Assembly (NCBI GenBank): GCA_026125895.1
Contig: JAHCKG010000003.1
Location: forward strand, 1-64,000
Direction of reading: 5' to 3'
DNA: 64,000 bases
Source of the DNA: Pseudolabrys sp.
GTDB taxonomy: Bacteria; Pseudomonadota; Alphaproteobacteria; Rhizobiales; Xanthobacteraceae
Both the position numbers and the translations under genes were made by a program. Each line of letters opens with the position of its first letter. Positions within the stretch are counted from its first letter, which is position 1. The notes below the pieces were generated by a model. The model saw nothing but the letters and a program-made list of their open reading frames with translations. It did no database searches and was not told the origin of the DNA. Below, piece by piece: positions 29,570-42,096 of this stretch.

Positions 29570-30481
29570 TCAATCCGGAGTCATCGGCGGCTTCACAGCC
29601 GGCCTCAGCAGCACGCTGGCGGCCGCGGCGAAGATCAGCGCAAAGCCGATGATGTCGGACGAGGTCGGCCGCTCGCCAAGGATCACGGCCGAACCGGTAA
29701 CGCCGATCACCGGCACCAGCAGGGCGCCGATCGAAGCGGTGACGGTCGAGACCTTGCCGTTGATCGACCACCACAGGAAATGCGCCAGGCCGACGCCGAA
29801 GATGGCGATATAGCCGAGCGCCAGCGCCGACTTCACGCTCACCGGGTGGGGATGCGGCACGCCCTCGAAGATCAGCATGCCGCTGGCGAGGAAGATGAAG
29901 CTGAACAGCAATTGCCAGAAGGCGTTGGCGAGCGGCGGCACCGTGACGCGCATCCACTTCATGTAGACGGTGCCGAAGGCCCAGCCGATGGCGGCGGCCA
30001 GCGAGTAGAAGACGAACACCGGCACGCCGTTGCTGAACAGCGGCCGGATCAGAATGGCGAGGCCGGCGACGCACAGCGCGAAGGCGACGATGCGCACGCG
30101 GTCGAGGCGCTCGCGCAGCAGCAGGACGCTGAACAAGGTCGCCCAGATCGGCATCGAATAGCTGATGACGACGGTGCGCGAGGTCGCGCCGTTGAGTTGC
30201 GCGTAAGCGCCGAGAATATGAAAGGCGGCGAGGTTGAAGAAGCTGCCGACCATGACATGGATGCGCTCGCGCTTCGGCACGTGCAGATCGGCGCCGGCGA
30301 GCCGGGCGGCGGTGAGCAGCGTGATCGTGCCGCCGGCGATGCCGACGGTGCGCAGCGTCCAGGGCTGGATGTCGTGCAGCGCGATCGCGGTGGCGATCCA
30401 CAGGAAGCCCCAGACGAAACCGAGCAGCACGACCAGCGCCCGCGCGCCGCTCACCGTATCGCCGGCTTTATCCTGCCCCAT
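29570..30481 (-). CDS. EamA (DMT superfamily) transporter
   Basis: A 303-residue protein with ten hydrophobic helices in two EamA repeats. Repeat 1 runs from VVLLGFVWGFLWIATAIALH to RIVAFALCVAGLAILI, repeat 2 from FVFYSLAAAIGWAFGTVYMK to IGFALIFAAAASVLL. ISYSMPIWATLFSVLLLRER is the typical end of helix 4 region. Members export amino acids or metabolites, or are uncharacterised. Substrate unknown. Flanked by SulP and the phytochrome gene, same strand, not clearly in one operon. Confidence 0.87.
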   Translation of the reverse strand: MGQDKAGDTVSGARALVVLLGFVWGFLWIATAIALHDIQPWTLRTVGIAGGTITLLTAARLAGADLHVPKRERIHVMVGSFFNLAAFHILGAYAQLNGATSRTVVISYSMPIWATLFSVLLLRERLDRVRIVAFALCVAGLAILIRPLFSNGVPVFVFYSLAAAIGWAFGTVYMKWMRVTVPPLANAFWQLLFSFIFLASGMLIFEGVPHPHPVSVKSALALGYIAIFGVGLAHFLWWSINGKVSTVTASIGALLVPVIGVTGSAVILGERPTSSDIIGFALIFAAAASVLLRPAVKPPMTPD

Positions 30482-30529
30482 GCCGCTGCCCCCGCTCCCT
30501 CGCGATCCGCGGCGGGCCGGAGAGGCGCG

Positions 30530-33061
30530 TTACACCTCGCGCTCGGTAACCGGCATGACCGTGACGATCGTCTCCGGCATATACGGCTTTTGCACGATCG
30601 GTGCATCCTTCAATTCGGGCGGCAGCGGTGCGCCTTCGCCATAGCCGGTGGCAAAGGCGAAGGGCACGTTGAGTTCGCGCAGCCGCATCGCCACCGGAAT
30701 GCTGTTCTCGGCACCAAGGTTGATGTCGAGCAGCGCGAAGTCGATCTTGTGCTTGGCGATGACGTTCATCGCCTCGGTGACGGAGCCGGCGAGTTCAATT
30801 CGCTTGGCGCCGAGGCGCGACATGATCTGTTCGGCATCCATGGCGATGACGAGATTGTCCTCGAGCACCAGCACGTTGCCGGAGAACATCGACTTCGTTT
30901 CCTTGGCCGGCTTCGCTTGCGCCTTGCGGTCGGTCGGCCGCACCCGCTTGACGAAACGGGCAGGGATCACCAGGCGCGCCCGCAGACCGAGCAGCTCGTA
31001 GTGGATCTCCGACTCGCCGGCGAGGTCGTAAGGGATCGAGCGCTCAATAATGGTGGTGCCGAAGCCGCGGCGCAACGGCGGCTGCACCGGCGGGCCGCCG
31101 CTTTCCTGCCAGGCGATGATCAGTTGGCCGCCGTCGCCGAGCTCCCAGGTGATGTTGACGACGCCGGTCGAGTCGCACAGCGCGCCGTATTTGGCGGAGT
31201 TGGTGACGAGTTCGTGCACGACCAGCGCCAGCGTCGAGAACGCTTCGGGCTCGAGCGCGACATCGGGGCCCTTGTCGATGACGCGCTGCGCCTTGCCGCC
31301 GAGATAGGCCGCGGTTTCTTCCTCGATCAGCGTGCGCACGCTGCCCGGACCCCAGTTGGTCTTGGTGATGAGATCGTGGGCGCGCGCCAAGGCCTCGATG
31401 CGGCCGCCGACCACGGAAGCAAATTCTTCGGCGGTCAGCGTCGAATGCTTGCCTTGCGTGATCAGGCCGCGGATCAGGCTGAGAATGTTGCGGACGCGAT
31501 GGTTGAGTTCGGCGATCAGCAGTTCCTGACGCTCCTGCGCCGATTTGCGCTCCTTTTCGGCGGCATCGGTCAGGCGGAAGATCACTTCGAGCAATGTCAC
31601 CCGCAGCGACGACGCGATACGCAGATCGGACTCGGTCCAGTGCGCCGACTGTCCGCGCACCACCTCGCGCCACAATTCGAAGCTCTTGCGCGGCGTCAGG
31701 CGGTCGCCCAGCGGACCGGCGGTGACCGGTTTGTTCGGATCGCCGGCCCAGTGCACCGAGCGCGCCACTTCGTTGCGGAAGAAGACGAGATAATCCGGCG
31801 TTGCGCGGGACACCGGAATGGCGAGTACACCGGCGGCGTTGTCGACCAGCGAGCCGGCATTGGGAATCGCCTTGCCGAGTTCGTTGGTGGCGAACACGTC
31901 TTGCAAACCCATGGTCTGGAAATGTCGGACCAGGCGTTCGAAATCGGCGACGCTCGGTGTCGAACCGCTGAGCGTCGCCTTGCCGTCGAGCCAGACGCCG
32001 ACGCCATCGCAGGAGATGATGTCACGTAGCGAACCGAGGAAGTTGCGCAAGGTCTCGGCACCCGGTTTGCCGGCGGCGAGCCCCGCCATCATCTCATTGT
32101 GCAGCAGGCGGGCACGGCTTTCGTATGCGACGTCGCGCTCGCGTTCGCGGCTTTCCAGCACCCAGGAAAACATCTGGCCGAACAGTTCGGCGGCGGTGCG
32201 GCGCTCGAACGAGATGCGGCGCGGCGAGTAATGGTGGCAGGCGAACAAGCCCCACAGCCGGCCCTCGTGCAGGATCGAGATCGACAGAGAGGCGCGCACG
32301 CCCATGTTGCGCAGGTATTCGATATGGATCGGCGACACCGCGCGCGTCACGCTCATCGACAGATCGAGCGGCACGCCGTCGATGATGTCCGGCTCGATCG
32401 GCGAAGCCTTGTCGTCGATGTCGGCGATGATGCGCAGCCAGTTGCGCATATAGAGAATGCGCGCCTGCTTCGGGATGTCGGAGGCCGGGTAATGCAGGCC
32501 GAGGAACGATTCCAGTTTGGCTTCCGCCGCCTCGGCGATGACGGCGCCGGCGCCGTCCGGATCGAAGCGATAGACCATGACGCGGTCGAAGCCGGTCAGC
32601 CATTTGATCTGCCGAGCCGCGGTCTGGCAGAAGGCGTCGAAATTATGCGTGTTGCGCAGGCGCGAGAGCATGCCGCGCACCACCTCGCCGGAATTGAGGC
32701 TGACATCGGCTTCGCTCGGCTCGCCCTCGACGATGAGGTGATCGCCGGAGCGATGCACCGCGAGATCGAACGGTCCGAGTTCGTCGCGAATGGTGACGGC
32801 GAACAGGCGCTCGACGGCGTCGGGTCCCTGCGCCAGCATCAGCCGGCTGCGGATCTGCGCCGTCGCCTCACGGCCGAGAATCGCCGCGAGCGGCCGGCTC
32901 TTCAGGTCCTTGCATTTGAGGTGTTCACCGGCGTTGGCCGAATGCGCCACCACCGTGAAGTCGGCCTTGGTGGCGAGCAGGAAGCCGAACGGCTGGATGC
33001 GGCCGGGAATGTGGATCGGCTCGCGGTCGCAACTGGTGAGATCGACGGTGGCGGTCGTCAT
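30530..33061 (-). CDS. bphP: Bacteriophytochrome: PAS-GAF-PHY-HWE histidine kinase with C-terminal receiver
   Basis: An 843-residue red/far-red sensor. SCDREPIHIPGRIQPFG provides Cys11, the biliverdin-binding cysteine. The GAF domain carries YPASDIP (191-197) and CHHYSPR (275-281) with the chromophore-contacting histidines; the PHY domain has the tongue PRKSF (458-462 region). The kinase belongs to the HWE type: LNHRVRN with His521, a HELVTNSAKYGAL N-box and NITWELGDGG. The last about 120 residues are a receiver domain (NVLVLEDNLVIAMDAEQI, LLDINLG), so it is a hybrid kinase. ATG 33061 follows the heme oxygenase stop by two bases; a frame extending to 33211 overlaps that gene and is rejected. 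Confidence 0.94.
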   Translation of the reverse strand: MTTATVDLTSCDREPIHIPGRIQPFGFLLATKADFTVVAHSANAGEHLKCKDLKSRPLAAILGREATAQIRSRLMLAQGPDAVERLFAVTIRDELGPFDLAVHRSGDHLIVEGEPSEADVSLNSGEVVRGMLSRLRNTHNFDAFCQTAARQIKWLTGFDRVMVYRFDPDGAGAVIAEAAEAKLESFLGLHYPASDIPKQARILYMRNWLRIIADIDDKASPIEPDIIDGVPLDLSMSVTRAVSPIHIEYLRNMGVRASLSISILHEGRLWGLFACHHYSPRRISFERRTAAELFGQMFSWVLESRERERDVAYESRARLLHNEMMAGLAAGKPGAETLRNFLGSLRDIISCDGVGVWLDGKATLSGSTPSVADFERLVRHFQTMGLQDVFATNELGKAIPNAGSLVDNAAGVLAIPVSRATPDYLVFFRNEVARSVHWAGDPNKPVTAGPLGDRLTPRKSFELWREVVRGQSAHWTESDLRIASSLRVTLLEVIFRLTDAAEKERKSAQERQELLIAELNHRVRNILSLIRGLITQGKHSTLTAEEFASVVGGRIEALARAHDLITKTNWGPGSVRTLIEEETAAYLGGKAQRVIDKGPDVALEPEAFSTLALVVHELVTNSAKYGALCDSTGVVNITWELGDGGQLIIAWQESGGPPVQPPLRRGFGTTIIERSIPYDLAGESEIHYELLGLRARLVIPARFVKRVRPTDRKAQAKPAKETKSMFSGNVLVLEDNLVIAMDAEQIMSRLGAKRIELAGSVTEAMNVIAKHKIDFALLDINLGAENSIPVAMRLRELNVPFAFATGYGEGAPLPPELKDAPIVQKPYMPETIVTVMPVTEREV

Positions 33062-33063
33062 GC

Positions 33064-33657
33064 TCAGGCGACCTCGGCGACCAGGACGGCGGCGTGGCGC
33101 TGCTGCGCGGTGAGGAAATGCGCGAAGGCCTGTCGCGCGCCGCGCACGGCCTCGTCGGCGCCAGCGGCGTCGGTGACGTGGGCTTCGAGCGTTTCGAGAA
33201 AGGTCGGCCACAGCGGCAGTCCGGCGCCGTGATGGAGGAAGCGGGTGTTGGCGCTAACCGCGGCGTCATCGCTCTCGGCGATCATGCGCGACAGATAGCG
33301 CGCGCCGAGCCGCGAGCCCTCCAGCACGTAGGCGACGCCGAGCATCGCCGGCACGGAAGGCGTGCCCATGACAATGTCGTGGAAGTCGGCGGCGCCGCCG
33401 AGAGCGGCGAGATCCGCGGCCAAGGCGCTGGCGCGGCGCCGGCGCGGCCAGTCCGGCAGGACGCGGCCGATATCGTGACGCGACAGCCAGTCCTCCAGCG
33501 GTTCCCAAACCGCCGCCTGGGCGGCCAGGAATTCCCTGTAATCGCTGCGCTTTTTCAGATCGAGCGCACCGAAGCCGCCGTCGAGAGCCGCGTGCAGATC
33601 GGCGGTGGCCTTCCGCAGGTGATGACGCACGGACATCGGCGCAGGCGGTACTGACAT
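33064..33657 (-). CDS. bphO: Biliverdin-producing heme oxygenase (BphO)
   Basis: A 197-residue protein. The start VRHHLRKATADLHAALD contains the proximal haem ligand histidine, and the distal helix motif YVLEGSRLGARYLSR matches bacterial BphO proteins. It opens haem to biliverdin, the chromophore needed by the phytochrome encoded two bases downstream, so the two genes form one operon. I chose ATG 33657 (MSVPPAPMSVRHHL); ATG 33636 is possible. The extended frame to 33750 adds Arg/Cys residues not seen in the family. Confidence 0.9.
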   Translation of the reverse strand: MSVPPAPMSVRHHLRKATADLHAALDGGFGALDLKKRSDYREFLAAQAAVWEPLEDWLSRHDIGRVLPDWPRRRRASALAADLAALGGAADFHDIVMGTPSVPAMLGVAYVLEGSRLGARYLSRMIAESDDAAVSANTRFLHHGAGLPLWPTFLETLEAHVTDAAGADEAVRGARQAFAHFLTAQQRHAAVLVAEVA

Positions 33658-36033
<2,376 letters not shown>

Positions 36034-36042
36034 GCGCTGGCC

Positions 36043-36130
36043 GTCATGGCCGGACTTGGTCCGGCCATCCACGCCTTGCGGCGTGGAAAAAAGCTAAGAC
36101 GTGGATGCCCGGCACAAGGCCGGGCATGAC
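36043..36130. repeat. Palindromic repeat, family R copy 3 (atpA-atpG gap)
   Basis: GTCATGGCCGGACTTGGTCC at the left and CGGCACAAGGCCGGGCATGAC at the right; the middle has a GCCTTGCGGCGTGG hairpin. It starts 9 bases after the atpA stop and lies within the F1 operon. Confidence 0.88.
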
Positions 36131-36161
36131 GAAGTAAGAAAGCCGAGAGAGCCGAAGAGAA

Positions 36162-37037
36162 ATGGCGTCACTCAAGGACATGCGCGTTCGCATCGCCGCG
36201 ACGAAGGCGACGCAGAAGATCACCAAGGCCATGCAGATGGTCGCGGCCTCGAAGCTGCGCCGCGCGCAGGCCGCGGCGGAAGCCGCGCGCCCCTACGCCG
36301 AACGCATGGACTTCGTGCTCGGCAACATCGCCGCCGGCATGGCCGGCGCCGACGGCGCGCCGAAACTGCTGGCCGGCACCGGTGCCGACAAGGTTCACCT
36401 GCTGATCGTCGCCACCGGCGAACGCGGCCTGGCCGGCGCATTCAACTCGTCGATCGTCCGCCTGGCGCGCGAGCACATCAACCGGCTCCAGTCCGAAGGC
36501 AAGCAGGTCAAGATCCTGACCGTCGGCAAGAAGGGCTACGAACAGCTGCGCCGCAACTACGAGAAGCTGATCGTCGACCGCATCGAGCTGCGCGGCGTGC
36601 GTACGCTCGGTTACGGCAACGCCTCGGGGATTGCCGAGAAGGTGACGGCGATGTTCGAGGCCGGCGAGTTCGACGTCGCGACCTTGTTCTACGCGCAGTT
36701 CAAGTCGGTGATCGCGCAGGTGCCGACGGCGCAGCAGATCATTCCGCCGAAGTTCGACGGCGAAAAGCCGGCGGCCGCCTCGGCCTCCTATGAATACGAG
36801 CCGGAGGAAGAGGAAATCCTCGGCGACCTGCTGCCGCGCTACGTGGCGACCCAGATTTTCCGCGCGCTGCTCGAGAACAACGCTTCGTTCTACGGCGCGC
36901 AGATGTCGGCGATGGACAACGCGACCCGCAACGCCGGCGACATGATCCGCAAGCAGACCATTACCTACAACCGCACGCGTCAAGCGATGATCACGAAAGA
37001 ACTCATCGAGATCATTTCCGGCGCCGAAGCGCTCTGA
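36162..37037 (+). CDS. atpG: F0F1 ATP synthase subunit gamma
   Basis: A 291-residue central rotor shaft. The N-terminal coiled-coil helix [20 protein letters not shown] with [15 protein letters not shown] and the C-terminal helix ending [22 protein letters not shown] are canonical, with [15 protein letters not shown] in the central domain. One copy per complex. The gap to atpD is 29 bp without a repeat. Confidence 0.97.
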   Translation: MASLKDMRVRIAATKATQKITKAMQMVAASKLRRAQAAAEAARPYAERMDFVLGNIAAGMAGADGAPKLLAGTGADKVHLLIVATGERGLAGAFNSSIVRLAREHINRLQSEGKQVKILTVGKKGYEQLRRNYEKLIVDRIELRGVRTLGYGNASGIAEKVTAMFEAGEFDVATLFYAQFKSVIAQVPTAQQIIPPKFDGEKPAAASASYEYEPEEEEILGDLLPRYVATQIFRALLENNASFYGAQMSAMDNATRNAGDMIRKQTITYNRTRQAMITKELIEIISGAEAL

Positions 37038-37057
37038 CGCACACAGATCGAGAGTAA

Positions 37058-38503
<1,446 letters not shown>

Positions 38504-38523
38504 GTCTGACTCTGCTGCTGCGC

Positions 38524-38627
38524 CGTCACCCTGAGGTGCGAGCGCAGCGAGCCTCGAAGGGCGGCGGCGCGTCACTGGCGGCCGTCCATCTTCGAGGGCC
38601 GCCTTCGGCGGCCACCTCAGGATGACG
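38524..38627. repeat. Palindromic repeat, family S copy 2 (atpD-atpC gap)
   Basis: CGTCACCCTGAGGTGCGAGC at the left, GCCACCTCAGGATGACG at the right, with inner CCTCGAAGGGCGGCGG and CATCTTCGAGGGCCGCC arms. It fills most of the 141-bp gap and ends 17 bases before atpC. Confidence 0.88.
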
Positions 38628-38644
38628 GGTTGAGGTTTGCGCGA

Positions 38645-39052
38645 ATGGCTTTGCACTTTGAATTGGTTTCCCCTGAAAAGCTCGTCTTCTCCGGCGAGGT
38701 CACGCAGGTGGACGTGCCCGGCGCCGAAGGCGATTTCGGCGTGCTCGAAGGGCACGCGCCGCTGGTGACGACGTTACGCCCCGGCATCCTCACGGTGCAT
38801 GTCGGCGGCGCCGAGCAGAAGATCGTCGTGCTCGGCGGCTTCGCGGAAGTCTCGGACAAGGGCCTGACCATCCTCGCCGACACTGCCGACGCGGTGAAGG
38901 ACGTCGACCGCGCCGCGATCGCTGCGCGCATCGCCGAGATGGAGCAGCAGGCCGCCAAGATGGAGCAGGGCAGCACGCTCGACAAGCTCATCACCCGGCT
39001 CGATCACTTCAAGCAGGTCGATCGGCATCTGACCGGCACGGCGATGCATTAG
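38645..39052 (+). CDS. atpC: F0F1 ATP synthase subunit epsilon
   Basis: A 135-residue protein. The N-terminal beta-sandwich [20 protein letters not shown] with [20 protein letters not shown] is typical; the C-terminal helical part is [17 protein letters not shown]. It is the rotor-bound inhibitory subunit. ATG 38645 is chosen over a TTG at 38630 because it begins at the first beta strand. A strong terminator follows, so it is the last gene of the operon; the Fo genes are not in this window. Confidence 0.95.
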   Translation: MALHFELVSPEKLVFSGEVTQVDVPGAEGDFGVLEGHAPLVTTLRPGILTVHVGGAEQKIVVLGGFAEVSDKGLTILADTADAVKDVDRAAIAARIAEMEQQAAKMEQGSTLDKLITRLDHFKQVDRHLTGTAMH

Positions 39053-39074
39053 GCGTCGGCGAAAAGCAAAATTG

Positions 39075-39109
39075 AAAACGCCCGGCCTCGTGCCGGGCGT
39101 TTTGTTTTT
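39075..39109 (+). terminator. Strong terminator of the atpHAGDC operon
   Basis: AAAACGCCCGGC (39075-39086) pairs perfectly with GCCGGGCGTTTT (39092-39103) around CTCGT, followed by GTTTTT. It is 22 bases past atpC. Confidence 0.92.
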
Positions 39110-39128
39110 CAGGCTCACGAAGCCAATC

Positions 39129-39226
39129 CGTCATCCTGAGGTGCCCGCGCGTAGCGCGGGCCTCGAAGGATGGCGGCCCGGGCCGTCGCCCTTCGAGGCT
39201 CGCTACGCTCGCACCTCAGGGTGACG
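39129..39226. repeat. Palindromic repeat, family S copy 3
   Basis: CGTCATCCTGAGGTGCCCGC at the left, CGCACCTCAGGGTGACG at the right. It lies between the atpC terminator and the convergent DUF533 gene. Confidence 0.88.
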
Positions 39227-39243
39227 GATTGGGTGCCGGAGCT

Positions 39244-39993
39244 TTAAGCTGAAACCGCGCTCTGCCTCACCGGCTCCAGCGCGCCCTCGACGGTGGCGTG
39301 CAGATGCGCGACGAGCTTGTCGTCGAGCTTGAGCCGCGCCGCGAGCAGCGCCAGATAAGCGCGCTCCGACGGGTTGTCGACGTCGATCGCCAGCAGCGAC
39401 ACCGTGTAGATCTCCGCCGCTTCCTCCGGTGTGCGCGCGGCGCTCGCCACCGCATCGACATCGAGCGGCTTGCGCAGTTCGTCCATGACGAAGATCTTGT
39501 CCTCGGCGCCGACATTGAGCTTGTCCATCTGCGCGAAGATATTCGCCTGTTCAGTCGCGTCGATGTGACCGTCGGACTTTGCCGCCGCGATCATCGCGCG
39601 CAAAAGGTTGCGGCCGAGCGATTGCTGATCGGCTTCATGCGCGGGATTGAACGGCGTGTCGGCGGGCGGCGGCAGCAGCGGCGTCTGCGCCGCAGCGGCG
39701 GGGGTCGCCTGCTTGCCGGCCTGGTAGTTCTGATAGGCGCGATAAGCGAGCGCGCCGGCGACCGCCATGCCGCCATAGGTGAGCGCGTTACCGGCGAGCT
39801 TGCGGCCGCCTTTCGAGCCGAGCAGCAGTCCGGCGAGGCCGCCGGTCAGCGCGCCGCCGCCGAAGCCGCTGAGCGCATTGCCGGCCTGTTGCAAGAGATC
39901 GCCGCCGCCGGCGCTGCCGAACGGCGAGCCGCGGCCGCCCTGCGGATTCTGGCCCCCGATGAACTGATCAAGCAGGCTTTTGGCATCGAACAT
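39244..39993 (-). CDS. DUF533 / TerB-like protein (YebE family)
   Basis: A 249-residue protein. The N-terminal third is Gly-rich (SAGGGDLLQQAGNALSGFGG and GGLAGLLLGSKGGRKLAG) with a short hydrophobic stretch AGALAYRAYQNYQ; a Pro/Ala linker follows; the C-terminal half (about 125-245) is a helical TerB-like domain containing RAMIAAAKSDGHIDATEQAN, whose acidic DGHID motif could bind a metal. This layout matches DUF533/YebE. The function is unsettled; an envelope stress link is known for YebE in enterobacteria. Confidence 0.85.
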   Translation of the reverse strand: MFDAKSLLDQFIGGQNPQGGRGSPFGSAGGGDLLQQAGNALSGFGGGALTGGLAGLLLGSKGGRKLAGNALTYGGMAVAGALAYRAYQNYQAGKQATPAAAAQTPLLPPPADTPFNPAHEADQQSLGRNLLRAMIAAAKSDGHIDATEQANIFAQMDKLNVGAEDKIFVMDELRKPLDVDAVASAARTPEEAAEIYTVSLLAIDVDNPSERAYLALLAARLKLDDKLVAHLHATVEGALEPVRQSAVSA

Positions 39994-40096
39994 CGTCTCA
40001 TCCCTCGTTGGCTTCGAGGAGACGAGTTAGGGAGGGATGATGGCGTTCAAAAGGTGGAACCCGTGCGGCGGAATGTCCTGCGGCATTCCGGTCGCT

Positions 40097-40609
40097 TCAC
40101 GCATAGTGCGCGAAGGCTTTCACCACCTGCTCGTAGCTGGCGCGTTTGAACGGCACCACCAGATCGGGCAGCGCCTTCATCTCGACCCAGCGCCAGTCGA
40201 TGAACTCCGGCTTGTGCTGGCCGCCGCCCGGATGCGCGACGTCGATCTCGCGATCGTCGCCGGTGAAGCGCAGCGCATACCATTTCTGCTTCTGGCCGCG
40301 ATAACGGCCCTGCCAGGCCTCGCCGACGATGTCGCGCGGAATGTCGTAGGCGATCCACTCGGCGATCTCGCCGAGCTTCTCGACCGACGTCATGTTTGTT
40401 TCTTCATACAGTTCGCGGAGCGCGCCGGTGTAGGGGTCCTCGCCCTCGTCGATGCCGCCTTGCGGCATCTGCCAGACATGGGTGGCGTCCACATGCTCGG
40501 GCCCGCCCTTGCGGCGGCCGACGAAGACGAGGCCGGCGCGGTTGAGCACCATAATGCCGGCGCAGGGGCGGTAGGGAAGGGCTTCGTAATTCAGCACGGT
40601 GTCGGACAT
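40097..40609 (-). CDS. rppH: RNA pyrophosphohydrolase RppH
   Basis: A 170-residue Nudix hydrolase that removes pyrophosphate from 5' ends of mRNA and triggers decay. The Nudix box runs [20 protein letters not shown] with the metal-binding Glu residues intact; [21 protein letters not shown] and [12 protein letters not shown] are the usual N-terminal motifs of RppH. It lies downstream of the divergent polysaccharide deacetylase and ctpA on the same strand, a common rhizobial order. Confidence 0.93.
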   Translation of the reverse strand: MSDTVLNYEALPYRPCAGIMVLNRAGLVFVGRRKGGPEHVDATHVWQMPQGGIDEGEDPYTGALRELYEETNMTSVEKLGEIAEWIAYDIPRDIVGEAWQGRYRGQKQKWYALRFTGDDREIDVAHPGGGQHKPEFIDWRWVEMKALPDLVVPFKRASYEQVVKAFAHYA

Positions 40610-40661
40610 TCCGGCTATATGACGCCTGCGAGCCGCGGCCGCAAGCTGCGCCCGTCGAAGG

Positions 40662-41960
40662 TCAGGATTGTTTTGTCTTGGCCATCGCCAGCGTCACCGG
40701 CACCAGCACGAAGCCGCGGTCCTCGACCTTCTTCATCCACTCGCCGATGCGGGTGACGGTGCCGGGCTGCGCGGTCGCGAGCCCGATGGCCGCGCCGCTT
40801 TCGCGTGCGACAATCTCGAGCCGGGCCAGCGCGCGGTCGATCTCGACCGGCGTCGGCACCGCATCGACGACGAGATCGGCCTTGGCGTAGGGCATATTCT
40901 TGCCGGCGGCGAGCGAGCCGGCGACGCTGCGGTTCGAGGCGCCGCCATCGACGAACAGCAGTCCGCGCTTGGCGGCCTCATCGATCACCGGCGACATCGC
41001 CGGTTCGGTGGCAAGGAAGCGCGCACCCATGTAACTGACAATACCGACATAACCTTGTATCCGGCTCATCAGCCAGTGCAGGCGGTCGATATTCTGTTCC
41101 GGCGTCAGCGAGGTGAGCAGCGTCTGCGGGCCGGGATCGTTGTTCGGATAATCGAACGGCTCCATCGGCGTCTGCAGCAGCAGTTCGTGGCCTTCGTCAC
41201 GCGCGCGCTCGGCGAGCCGCGCGACATCGACGGCGTAAGGCGCGACCGCGAAGGTGACCGACGGCGGCAGCGTGAAGGCATCGGCGGTGCCGGAAGCACT
41301 GATGCCGACACCGCTGACGACGATGGCGATGCGCGGGCGATCCTTCAAATTGACCGGCAGCGCCTTGACCTGCGCATAGACCGCGAGCGGCTTGGCGCCG
41401 TTCGGGCCGATTTTCGGAATCATGCCGTAGCGCGTCTTTTCCAGCAGCTTCGAGGCATCGTTCTCGACCGGCAGATTCATCGCCGACGGCTTCTTGTCGG
41501 CGCCCGCTGGCGCCGCGGGCAGCGGCTCACGGGCCGCCGGCCTCGCTTTGTCGTCCGGCGTTGCCCTGGCCATCGCCTTGTCGGCGTCGCTGCCGGTGCC
41601 GGGAATGACGACTTCCTGGGTCTTGCCGCTCGAGCCGTCGATGATGTTGACGGTGCGCGCGCCGTCCGGGATCTTGGCGACGGTGCCGGTCGCGGCGGCT
41701 TGTCCCGCGGGGCCGTCGCGGCGGGCGTGCTCGCGGCCATCGCCTTGGGCGCCCTCATCACCAGTACCGGACGGTTTGGTCGCGACCACCGCCATGGGCT
41801 CGCCGCCGAGCGGGTTGTTGCCGATCATCGCCCAGCCGACCACGACGAGCCCGCTCAGCGCCAGCAGGCCCGCCAAAATCTGGGGCGCGGCGACGGGCAG
41901 CTTGAACCGGCTCTTCGGTTTGTTCTGGCCCAGCGGGGCGTTCAGGTCATCCGGTTGCAC
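40662..41960 (-). CDS. Divergent polysaccharide deacetylase family protein
   Basis: A 432-residue protein. One TM helix near residues 28-46 ([20 protein letters not shown]) anchors it to the inner membrane; a low-complexity Gly/Ala/Asp linker follows. The C-terminal domain (about 205-430) starts [20 protein letters not shown] and includes [33 protein letters not shown], and [17 protein letters not shown], the divergent deacetylase (YibQ-like) pattern. It probably acts on cell-wall glycans in the periplasm; activity is inferred. GTG 41960 is supported by AGGGA six bases upstream. Confidence 0.88.
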   Translation of the reverse strand: MQPDDLNAPLGQNKPKSRFKLPVAAPQILAGLLALSGLVVVGWAMIGNNPLGGEPMAVVATKPSGTGDEGAQGDGREHARRDGPAGQAAATGTVAKIPDGARTVNIIDGSSGKTQEVVIPGTGSDADKAMARATPDDKARPAAREPLPAAPAGADKKPSAMNLPVENDASKLLEKTRYGMIPKIGPNGAKPLAVYAQVKALPVNLKDRPRIAIVVSGVGISASGTADAFTLPPSVTFAVAPYAVDVARLAERARDEGHELLLQTPMEPFDYPNNDPGPQTLLTSLTPEQNIDRLHWLMSRIQGYVGIVSYMGARFLATEPAMSPVIDEAAKRGLLFVDGGASNRSVAGSLAAGKNMPYAKADLVVDAVPTPVEIDRALARLEIVARESGAAIGLATAQPGTVTRIGEWMKKVEDRGFVLVPVTLAMAKTKQS

Positions 41961-42049
41961 GGCAATCCCTGCGAATCATCGGCGGAGTCTATCACGCGGC
42001 GAATCGGGCAATTCTTAACCCCGGGGGCGCGGCGGCCCCAAAACGCATC

Positions 42050-42071
42050 GGGGCGGCCCGAAGGCCGCCCC
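42050..42071 (-). terminator. Hairpin downstream of ctpA
   Basis: GGGGCGGCC and GGCCGCCCC form a perfect 9-bp stem with a CGAA/TTCG loop. On the minus strand it is followed by GATGCGTTTTGG, so it may end or attenuate the envC-ctpA transcript. Confidence 0.55.
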
Positions 42072-42096
42072 AAAAGGTATCCGTTAGCGTCGGTCC

